From: Trochalopteron elliotii
Lineage: Eukaryota; Chordata; Aves; Passeriformes; Leiothrichidae
Assembly (NCBI GenBank): GCA_024734555.1
Contig: JANPWX010019802.1
Location: 1,873,342-1,937,341, forward strand
Length of the DNA: 64,000 bases
Direction of reading: 5' to 3'
Positions 36,410-64,000 of the stretch are shown here, piece by piece. The notes under the pieces were generated by a model that made no database searches, was not told where the DNA came from, and saw nothing but the letters and a program-made list of their open reading frames with translations. A program made the translations under genes and the position numbers. Position 1 is the first letter of the stretch. Every line of letters begins with the position of its first letter.

Positions 36410-39400
36410 ATGGGCAGCAAGATGGCGGCGGCCACCAGGGCGGTGCAGGTAAGGGCGGCCCCGGAACGGCGGTGTCTGACATAGCCGGAGCCCTGGCTCG
36501 GGCAGCGGGGCTCGCTTCTTCTGCTGCCGCCGCCGAGCAGCAGGTCTGAGGTGGCCGCGGCTTGAGGACACGCCGCTGGGGCGGCCGGTGTCCTTGGGGG
36601 CAGCCGTGCAGTGGCGCGCACGCGGTGTCGCAGGTGCCTGGTGCTGTGATAGCAGCGGGTGCGGAGCTGGCTGGCAGCTCCTCCCTAAGATGGGGCTCTC
36701 CAAGGTGAAAGTGCTTTGTACAGGCAGAGCACAGGTCGCGATTCTTTGTGCTAAAGCGCTGTGGAACCACGGCATGGTTTGGATTGGAAGGGACCTTAAA
36801 GGTCACCTAGTTACAGCACGCCCCGCCGTGGGCAGGGACACCTTCATTAGACCAGGTTGCTAAAAGCCTCGTCCAAACCTGGCCTTAGGCACTTCCAGGG
36901 ATGGCACAGCCACAGATGCTCTGGGCAACTTGTGCCAGTGCTTCACCACCTTCAAAATAAAGAATTTCTTCCTAATCTTTCTAATTGAAACTTGCCCTCT
37001 TTGGGTTGTAGAGTCTCCCCAGGGCGTTCTCCAGGCTGAACAACCCCAGCTCTCTCAGCCTGTCCTCACAGGAGAGGTGCTTTAGCCCTCTGATCACCTT
37101 AATGGCCTTGCTCTGGACTCGCTCCAGCACGTCCATGTTTTGGTTTTGTGGGGTTTTTTTGGTTTTTTTTTGCTTTGGGGACCCCAGAGCTGGACACAGC
37201 ACTGTGGGTGGATTCTCACCAGAGCAGATTGCACTGTGATTGTATTCATGCAATGGCAGTGGCTGTTTCTGCACACACACACTGATGAGAATAGGAAAAC
37301 AAAGCCTGTACCTGCTCTGGACATCAGGATGCAGAACTACTTTTTAAAGTAAAATTCTTCCTCGGGTAAACTGAGATCTTCAAGTAGTAGTAAGTGTATT
37401 AGAGTAGCAGCAAAGAGAGCAGCTGTTGAAAATGGTTGTTTGATACATTGTACATTCCATTTTATTATTCACAGTAACCTGTCTCTGTTTCTCTGCCTAC
37501 CTGGTCTCCTTCTAGGTAGTTAAGCCACATACTCCATTAATAAAGTTCCCAGACAGAAAAAGTGGTCCCAGACCTAAAAGTAAGTATTTTGGGTATGGAT
37601 GCAGCTTGCACCACATTTCTTTACATGTACTTTTTTATTCAAGAACCAGGACCCAGTTCCTCTCTTTCAGCTATACAGCTGAACTGAGTTGGAGCAGGGA
37701 TTTTGAAACAGGCTTGATTTGGTTTGAAGGCAACTCTTGAACTTTCTTCACAACTGCTTTTCTTTACAGCTGTGTGTAGACACATAATGCATGCACATCT
37801 TTATTTTTTTTCTCAAGAAAGAGTCACAAAGATTTCCAGTGTTTGTTTTCTACTTTATATAAAGTAACATTTTCCCAGGTACTAATTCTGAAATGACTGC
37901 CCAAGTCAGTTTGAAGCAGCTTTAGTTATTCAGTGATATTTGCATAAATGATGTTGCATTTTTCTCATTTTTTCTTAGTTGAACTGTGTGATGTATTTTC
38001 TGCTCTATTTTGAAACAGGATTATAGCTGGGAGATCCAGCCCTCTGTACAATTTAAGAAGTATTTTCTTGTGTTACTAATTAATGCTGAGGAAAAAAAAT
38101 TACTTCATTGCAATCTTTGATATTAACTTTTATACCTATGTTGATATTTATCATATTCCCAATACTATTATATTTAAACAACAGAATTATATTAGCAATA
38201 TGTTGGTTTAGAAATCCTTTTGGGTCAAAAAGCATCTGAAAGAAAAGTAGGGGTTGTCTTTTAAAGCTGTGTTATGTTATTCTCACTTCTTTTGAAATGA
38301 TACTGTGCCTAGTTGTTTGCCACAGCATCATCAAGCCCACGGTTTAGCTTTTGGTTTTACATTTGAAACTCCACAGTGCATATAAATGCCTTTTCTGACT
38401 TGCCTGTGAACTCTTCAGGAACTATTTTCTACAGCAACTTTTTGTCAAAATTCTGTGCATTTTGCACAGTTCAGCCACACGCACCACCTGTCATGCCAGT
38501 GAACTACTTTCTCAAAAGCTTGAAAATGTGTTTGTGACGTCTTGTTTATCTCTGTGTCAGAAGATTCTTGTGTCTGTATCTTTTAAGTATGTTAGACTTA
38601 TCTACCTTCATCAAGATCTGCCATCTTGTTAATAAACTGCAACCTACTTTGTCTTGCTTGAATGCTGTAGCAAAAACCGCATTTAATTGTCCCAGATTGT
38701 TGCTCCTGCACAGCTAAATGGCTCCTCAGAGCAGCTCCTCAGGCTGGATGTAAAAGGCCAGCCAAATTCTAGTGGGCCTATTACTACTGCAACATTATGG
38801 TCTCAAACAGGGAAGGGAGAAATGTAGTAGAGACTGTAATAGAACTAAAGCAGCAGCAGTAAAATTTCTGATTACTGCACTTCTGATGTTTTTAATTGGC
38901 TAATGAATCTTCTCCAACTACAGCCTGAAACATACAGTAGAGGAAAATCCTTGACAGATCTCTAGACTTTTTTGTGGTAGATAAAACAAACTTGAAGAAA
39001 CTGCTTTTTTTTGTATGTAAGGTGTATTATTTCTTGAAACAAAAATACTTTGCCCCCTGTTCACAATATGCTGCTTCTCACGGACTCACTTCTGCCTTGC
39101 TCTGTTTGGGATCTTTCATTATTTCTGAACCACCTGGGGACTTTCAGACCCAGTCTTATGACTGACAGTTTCTGAATATGCCTCTCAGTGGTGGTTACAG
39201 TGCTGCAGGTGTTTGATTGTCCCAATCCTGCAACTGCATCAGACTCATTAAGGCTAAAACTGGCTCCTTCTCCTTTGTGGTCATTGGTCTTGCTGGAGCC
39301 AGGAAGGACAAAGGCAGGCAAGACTGTGGTGTTGTAGCTGCTCAAATGCTTTGCTTCATGCAGTTTTCATGCTGCTTATTTTATAGTTATATAGAGTCTC

Positions 39401-42400
39401 TCCAGCTGTTCGATGTTGCACTCCTCTTGCTCATGTTTCTGGAGCACTGGGAAGGACTTCTGTGGAAGCATTCTGCTTTGTCAGGTGGTTTACCCTTATA
39501 TCTCACAGAATGACAGAATCACCAGGTTGGAAGAGACCTCCAAGATCATCGAGTCCAACCCAGCCCTAACACCTCAACTAAACCATGGCACTGAGTGCCA
39601 CATCCAATCTTTCTCTAAACACATCCAGGGATGGTGACTCCACCACCTCGCTGGGCAGACCATTCCAGTCCTTTATCACTCTTCTGGTAAAAAACTTCTT
39701 CCTGATATCCAGCCTATATTTCACAGCTTGAGACTGTGTCCTCTCGTTCTGTCAGTTGCTGCCTGGAGAAAGAGACCAACCCCCACCTGAGCACAGCCAC
39801 CTTTCAGGAAGTTGTAGAGAGTGATAAGGTCACCTCTGAGTCTCCTTTTCTCCAGGCTAAACACCCCCAGCTCCCTCAGTCATTCCTCATCATTCCTCAC
39901 AGGGTTTGTGTTCCAAGCCCCTCACCAGCCTCGTTGCCTCTGGACATGCTCAAGTGTCTCAATGTCCTTCCTAAACTGAGGGGCCCAGAACTGGACTCAG
40001 CACTCGAGGTGTGGCCTCACCAGTGCTGAGTACAGGGGAAGAATGACTTCCTTGCTCCTGCTGGACACACCATTCCTGATACAGGCCAGGATGGCATTGG
40101 CCCTCTTGGCCACCAGAGCACACTGCTGGCTCATGTTCAGCTGCTGTCACCAGCACCCCCAGGTCCCTTTCTGCCTGGGCACTGTCCAGCCACACCAACC
40201 CCAGTCTGTAACATTGCAGGGGGTTCTTGTGGCCAAAATGCAGGACTTGGCACTTGGACTTATTGTCATCTTATTGGACTCTGCCCATCCATCCAACCAT
40301 TCCAGGTCTTTCTGCAGAGTCCTCCTCCCTTCCAACAGATCGACACACACTCTCAGCTCAGTGTCATCTGCAGATTTACCAGTGGATGACTCAATACCCT
40401 TATCCATGTCATCAATAAAAATATTGAACAGGACTGGCCCCAGCACTGACCTCTGAGAGACACCATTGGTGACCATCCCCAGCTGGATGCAGCACTGTTC
40501 ACCACAACTCTCTGGGCCTGGCCATCCAGCCAGTTCCTAACCCAGCAAAGAGGGCTCCAGTCCAAGCCCCAGGCTGCCAGCTTTTCCAGGAGTGTGCTGT
40601 GGGAGACAGTGTCAAAGGCCTTGCTGAAGTCCAGGTAGACAACATCCACAGCCCTTCCTACATCCACCAGGAGGGTCACTTGGTCATAAAAAGAGACCAG
40701 GTTGGTCAAACACAACCTGCCCCTCCTAAACCCATGCTGGCTGGGTCTGATACCCTGCCCATCCTGTGCTATGTGATGACACTGAGTAGAAATTGTTCCA
40801 TTACCTACCGGATACTGAGGTCAGGCTGTCTGGCCTATAACTGCCAGGATCCTCCTTCCCACTCTTTGTGAATGGGAATCACACTGGCCAGCTTCCAGTC
40901 CTCTGGAACCTCACCAGTGAGGCAGGACTGTTGGTAAATGATGGAGAGCGGCTTCCCAAGCTCAACTGCCAGCTCCTTCATCAGCCTGGGATGGATCCCA
41001 TCCCATATGGGACTGAGTGCTGAAATGAACATATTTCTGTGATCTCTCTCCTGCCTGGTGGGGAAATTGCTTATTTCCACTGTAAAATCAGCCATGGTGG
41101 GACAGACCTAAGATTAGGAATGCTGTGACAACACTGCCCTTTCATCATCTCTGCTGTCTGCACAATCAAGGCAACTCCTCTAATGTGAATTCCTGAAGCT
41201 TAGCTCCTGATCCTCACCTGCGAAGAACTTCATGCACTCCTTGGTCTTTGCATTTCATTAACATTGATTGCTGATGCCTGATAATTTGTGGTCATTCTGC
41301 ACATCATTAACAAAATGTGATAGGATACCATTTTGTAGTATTAAAAATGGGTAGAGCACTGCATTGCATGTTGTGGTGGTAGTGAGCTTTATCTTTCTGT
41401 AAGCCTCAAGATCTTTTTCACTTGTCTGCCTTTTCAGTTGCAGTAAATGAAAAGCATCACCTCAGTTATCTTTCTACGTAATTGCCCACACACAAGCATT
41501 TACATAACTTTATGCTTTTTCTCCAAGTACAGCTTCCCAGTGAAAAAGCCACTTTTAGGGTATATGCTGATATATCTTCTGTTTCCACATCAGTGGTTCT
41601 GCCATTCAAACTACTGCCAGAATTTTTAGATTCTGCACTTGATACATATAACAGCAATAAAAGCAGGCTGTGAGGAGTGACTTGATTGTTTTAGGTATTT
41701 GTTATAACAAATAAGACTTTCAAGCAATGGTAGATTTTATTGCCTGCTTATTAATTTTGCAGTCTAATAATATTTCTGTAAATGGTTTTGAAATCTGGTT
41801 TCAGTACAGGACTCTCTACAAGCAAGTATGCCATCTCTCCTTGCTTCAAAAGCACAGGAATCTGTAGGAGGCAAATCGTCAGCCTTTCAAAATATTTCAC
41901 CTGCTAGTAGAGTACAAGGTACACCAGACACTTCTGAATTAACAAGAACCTTACCTCAGAAATACAGAAGGAAACAAATGTCAGATGAAGAGATTGAATA
42001 TATTCAAGTAAGTTTTTTTTCTTTAGCTTATTTCTGCATCTTCTGGTGTGGTATTACATAGTAATTATTTGTAAGAGTGTGCCCTAGGCTTTCATGGCTT
42101 TCATAAGCAATACTCAATATACCAATTCTTAACACAGAAGTACAGTAGCTTGTGATACCACTAAGTAGAGAGATTTGGACTTGGAACAGATGTGCAGGTA
42201 AGCTGGTGATAGTCACAGCCTGCATTAATTGCCACCAGAACCTGTTTTATAACAGCTGTTTAATGTGTAATTTGACTGTGCTGGGCAGGAGCACAGAAGT
42301 CTCTTCTTAGACCAGGAAAGGCTATTACCAGGTGATCGAAGTCCAAAATATTTCTCAAACCAGTTTCAAAAGTTATTTATTAGTAAATTAACTCTTGCAT

Positions 42401-43262
42401 TTCTAGTTGTAGAAACATTTTTATTAAACTTGATATAAATATTTTCTGCAATATTTGTAAATATGACATTGTACATGAAAGGCAAGAAAAACCTGCTTCT
42501 GTTCTGTAACAATTCTCAGTTGTAAAAATGGATGATTCAACGTGAGAATGCACAAAATGTGAGGAATTTGTGAGGTGATTGTGAGTTTGAAATGAAAAGT
42601 TGCTTGCAAAGCTTTGTTAAATGGTAAGCACATGTATAGCATAACCATGTTAGCAGAGAAAATCAGTTTTCCTTCATGTATGCAAGTAGGCTACATCTAC
42701 ATAGTAGTAATAAAATCAGTTATTTCCCACAATAATACACTTCTTGACTTTTTGCAGAAGTTTATTTAACAGTGAGGCAAGTTGTAAAATTATTTTGCTG
42801 GGAAAATAGTGAACTGAATACCTTTCTGATTTCTCATTAAGATTGTAATGACTACTTGACTTTGTTTTTACTTTGCACTTTGGAATGTAGGCAGTGAAAG
42901 TTATTTTAAAACTTGTGTCTGTTAACATTAAAAATGTCTGACAAACACAATGCTAAGAGTCAGGTTTCTTCAGAGAAAGACATGGAAGCAGCTGTAACTG
43001 TAGGTAGCATATGTTGATTTTTTTTGTATTTTCCCTTGAAAAAAATGTAGCCATGACATGCTGATGTAGATGCTAATATTTGACACTCTATGCCTGTTGT
43101 TAAATAGGTAGAAAAGCCAATATTTAAATCAGAAATTAAAACTAAAACTATGTCTCTTAGTCTGTAACAGTGCAAAAGAGAATTTGATCTCTGTTTTATA
43201 TTCTGTTAGTGAAATATATTTAACTGTATGCTTTTCTTTTACAGCGTGGAGGTCCAGAATAA
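36410..43262 (+). CDS. MRPS36: MRPS36/KGD4, oxoglutarate dehydrogenase adaptor, complete, 107 aa
   Basis: First named mitochondrial ribosomal protein S36, this small protein is now regarded as KGD4, which helps hold the E3 subunit in the 2-oxoglutarate dehydrogenase complex of the mitochondrial matrix. Exons: 36410-36448, 37516-37579, 41805-42007, 43245-43262. They total 324 nt in frame, 107 aa against 103 in human as I recall. Conserved segments are [54 protein letters not shown] and the C-terminal RGGPE. The middle (about residues 36-75, Ser-rich) is poorly conserved. The last exon encodes only five residues. The ATG has a good Kozak context (CACCATGG). AATAAA at 43315-43320 lies 53 bases after the stop. 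Confidence 0.95.
36758..37255 (-). mobile_element. CR1 LINE 3' fragment, antisense, in MRPS36 intron 1
   Basis: Reversed CR1 3' end: GGTTTGGATTGGAAGGGACC, CACAGGAGAGGTGCTTTAGC and ACTGTGGGTGGATTCTCACC. A T-rich expansion interrupts it at about 37137-37172. Confidence 0.9.
37256..39507 (+). other. MRPS36: MRPS36 intron sequence around exon 2
   Basis: Apart from exon 2 at 37516-37579 nothing is recognised. The sequence is AT-rich with only short chance ORFs. Confidence 0.6.
39508..41040 (-). mobile_element. CR1 LINE with RT region, antisense, in MRPS36 intron 2
   Basis: Starts at the reversed 3' end (AGAATCACCAGGTTGGAAGA) and runs into RT. On the minus strand 40353-40715 encodes [20 protein letters not shown] and [15 protein letters not shown]. 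Another frame at 40147-40476 gives [20 protein letters not shown], the RT active-site neighbourhood. Frame breaks between the pieces mean it cannot be autonomous. It is closely similar to 22740-24300. Confidence 0.93.
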
Positions 43263-43314
43263 ATGTAGAAGATAGTTTCTTGGCCACTATAGAAGAATGA
43301 GGTATTATATTCAC

Positions 43315-43320
43315 AATAAA
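43315..43320 (+). terminator. MRPS36: MRPS36 poly(A) signal AATAAA
   Basis: Canonical AATAAA 53 bases after the MRPS36 stop codon, followed by an AT-rich flank. Confidence 0.8.
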
Positions 43321-43559
43321 GGCATTTCCTTAATATTAAAAATTACTGTACACCAATAGCTTTTATAAAATCCCATATGATGGGTGAGAAGATGGACACA
43401 ACACACAAGATGCTGATTTGTGACCGAGACGGATTTCATGTTTATGGCTAATAGCAATTGAATATATATGATGTCTGCACCATTAAAATATTTTTCTAAT
43501 TAGGCATTTGAAAAGTCAACAATCTAACAGAGTAATTTTATTTTTCTACTGGTTGAGAT

Positions 43560-44880
43560 TACAAAATCACAGAATGGGTCTAGTTGGAAGGAACCACAGT
43601 GGGTCATCTTTTCTGACTTTCCTGCTCAAGTAGGGTCATCGCAGAGCACAAGGCACAGGACTGTGTCCAGATGGTGGTTGAATATTTCCAGTGAGGGAGA
43701 TTCCACACCCTCTAGAGTCAGTCTGTTCCAGTGTGTGGTCACCTGCACAGTTAAGTTCTTCCTCATGTTCAGGTGGAATTTCCTGAGCATCGATATCTGC
43801 CCATTGCCTCTTTTCTATTGCTCAGCACTACCAAGAAGAGCCTGGTCCATCTTCTTGGCAATTTCCCTTCAAGTGCTGGTAGATGTTGATGAGGTCCCCT
43901 CTCAGTTCTGTCTCCTCGAGCTGAACAGCCCTAGCTCCCTCCCTCTGCCTTTCCTCCTATGAGAGATGCTCCAGGCTCGTCATAAAATTAGTTGACCTCT
44001 GCTGGACCCACTCCAGGAGCTCCATGTCTGCCTTGTCCTGAGGAGCCCAGAGCTGGACACAGCACTCCAGGTGAGGCCTCAGCAGGACTGAGCACAGGGG
44101 CAGGATCACCTTCCATGACCTGCTGGCAATGCTCTTCCTAATGTCCCCAGGATCCCACTGGCCTTCTTGGCCACCAGGACACACTGCTGCTGGCTCATGG
44201 ACAGCTTGTTGTCCACCAGGACCCCAGGTCCTTCTCCTCAGAGCTGCTGCCCAGCAGGTCAGCCCAAGGCTGTGCTGGAGCCTGGGGTTGTTCTTCCCCA
44301 GGTGCAGGACTCTGCACTTGCCTTTGCTGAATTTCAGATGGTTCTTTGTCCATCTCTCCAACCTGCTGAGGTCTGTCTGAAGGGCTGCACAGCACTCAGG
44401 GTATCAACCACTGCTGCCAGCTCTGTGTCCTCTGAATTTGCTGAGGAGGCATCTGCCCCTTCATCCAAGCCATGGCTGAATAAGTTAAACAGTACAGCAC
44501 TGAACCTTTGGGGACACCACTAGGGACAGCCCCCAACCAGACCCTGTGCCACTGATTTTGACTCTCTGGCATCTGTTGTTCTTGATACACCTCACTGTCC
44601 ACTCATCCAGCCCACACCCCTGAGTTTGTCCATGAGGATGTTGTGAGAGACAGTGTTGAAATCCCTACTGACATCAGGTAGAGAATATCCACTGCTCTCC
44701 CCTTACCCATCCAGGTAGTTGTTTCCTTGTGGAAGGCAATCAGGTTGGTCAAGTAAGCCTTATCTTTGGTGAAGCCATGCTACTGTTTCTGATCACCTTC
44801 CTGTCATCCGCATAGATAAGAGATGGCCTCCAATATGAGCCATGCCACCACTTTTCCAGGGATCACCTGGGTGTCTCACT
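43560..44880 (-). mobile_element. CR1 LINE, antisense, between MRPS36 and CDK7
   Basis: Reversed CR1 beginning AAATCACAGAATGGGTCTAG and passing through CCCAGAGCTGGACACAGCAC and GGCCTTCTTGGCCACCAGGA to about 44880. RT remains are poor and broken (KGSVLYCLTYSAMAWMKGQM on the minus strand). It is more diverged than the copy at 39508, so probably older or of a different subfamily. Confidence 0.88.
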
Positions 44881-45300
44881 GGGAATGATTTTACAGGCAG
44901 GAAAGAACATACCAAAATGTTCTCAGAGATGATGGCTGTTCTTCACAGTTACACAGCTTCATTGATCTTACAGATTAATTTATTAAATAACAGCGAAGCT
45001 CAGGCATGTAGGGAAATTAATTTTCAAGTGAGAATTTCTCCAGTATTTACCTCTGATGGCTCTTAAATGGTAGTTTTAAGAAGTTAAAGTTTTATCGTAG
45101 ATAATTCTTCATAATGAAGAAACTATAGAAGTATAATTAAGAATTTCCAGCAGAACCTAACCAAGTGCCGGAGAGGACCCTTTCCAGAGAACAATTAATT
45201 TTTTTAATTAAAAAACTATCTCTCTACACAGAGAGTATACAGAACTTTGCCAGAATGTCAGACGTGATATCAGGGTCAAAAGAGAAAGAGCTTGTGGGAT

Positions 45301-45410
45301 AAACTGTAGAGGTTTGCAGCAGTCACCCCGCAGCGAACATCGCCCAACCCCCGGGAACTGCGGGCCGATCCGTGAGGGAACGGCGCGTGCGCCGGGGCGG
45401 GGCCGCTGCG
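45301..45410 (+). promoter_or_regulatory. CDK7: CDK7 promoter edge, GC box
   Basis: GC content rises abruptly up to the N gap. GGGGCGGGGCC at 45394-45404 is a canonical Sp1/KLF site. By position this should be the CDK7 promoter, with exon 1 inside the gap that follows. No TATA box. Confidence 0.6.
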
Positions 45411-45806
45411 NNNNNNNNNNNNNNNNNNNNNNNNNNNNNNNNNNNNNNNNNNNNNNNNNNNNNNNNNNNNNNNNNNNNNNNNNNNNNNNNNNNNNNNNNN
45501 NNNNNNNNNNNNNNNNNNNNNNNNNNNNNNNNNNNNNNNNNNNNNNNNNNNNNNNNNNNNNNNNNNNNNNNNNNNNNNNNNNNNNNNNNNNNNNNNNNNN
45601 NNNNNNNNNNNNNNNNNNNNNNNNNNNNNNNNNNNNNNNNNNNNNNNNNNNNNNNNNNNNNNNNNNNNNNNNNNNNNNNNNNNNNNNNNNNNNNNNNNNN
45701 NNNNNNNNNNNNNNNNNNNNNNNNNNNNNNNNNNNNNNNNNNNNNNNNNNNNNNNNNNNNNNNNNNNNNNNNNNNNNNNNNNNNNNNNNNNNNNNNNNNN
45801 NNNNNN
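45411..45806. other. Assembly gap (396 N) that probably hides CDK7 exon 1
   Basis: The first visible CDK7 exon begins at residue 23 of the human numbering, so the start codon and the first part of the glycine-rich loop fall upstream, most likely in this gap. Long ORFs crossing the gap are artefacts. Confidence 0.95.
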
Positions 45807-45901
45807 CGGGCGGTGCTCACCCTGGGGCTGAGGAGGGCTCGGCCGCCTCTCTGGCGCAATCTGTCAGGCCCTGTTCACGGCAGCATCTCTCTCTGTCCTA
45901 G

Positions 45902-63939
<18,038 letters not shown>

Positions 63940-64000
63940 TTGCTGTGGATGATGAATGAAAATGCCCTGAGCCCCAGCCATTGGAAATGCTGTAATAGTC

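Noticed and set aside
36190..36806. Overlapping minus-strand ORFs over the MRPS36 promoter
   Set aside because: They reflect the CpG island composition and lie antisense to a clear promoter and exon 1.

Overview
The window is bird nuclear DNA, probably from a songbird. The evidence is intron-rich vertebrate genes on the + strand, many CR1 LINE fragments with avian 3' ends, and LTRs that resemble passerine ERV families as I remember them; the species call is inference. There are no CRISPR arrays, operons or microbial features. Two runs of N (19347-19712 and 45411-45806) mark unsequenced, GC-rich first-exon regions.

Layout, all genes on +: SLC30A5/ZnT5 (594-16727, N-terminal exons lie left of the window), a decayed cyclin B1 locus (about 20439-27746), CENPH (29147-35412, complete), MRPS36/KGD4 (36410-43262, complete) and CDK7 (45902-63939, exon 1 lost in the second gap). 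Exons were assembled by hand from translated matches, GT-AG borders and reading-phase continuity. Coding totals close in frame for CENPH (256 aa) and MRPS36 (107 aa), and for the visible parts of SLC30A5 (about 702 aa) and CDK7 (323 aa). The order SLC30A5-CCNB1-CENPH-MRPS36-CDK7 matches human chromosome 5q13 as I know it.

The main discovery is that the CCNB1 slot holds a gene fossil rather than a working gene. Intron-separated cyclin B1-like exons survive with in-frame stops and a frameshift, and the exon encoding the first part of the cyclin box could not be found. Its neighbours CENPH (mitotic kinetochore protein) and CDK7 (CDK-activating kinase) look intact. The relic contains nested retroelements: a CR1 split by an 845-bp solo LTR with a 5-bp target duplication, and possibly a second TATA-containing LTR.

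The rest is introns and spacers with CR1 pieces (mostly antisense to the genes), two opposite-facing copies of another LTR family (14863-15417 and 54519-54915), small tandem repeats, and CpG-rich promoters. I saw no new multi-gene system. The items most worth checking are the cyclin B1 relic, the inverted repeat that ends exactly at the first gap, the nested LTR, and the symmetrical MRPS36 promoter.
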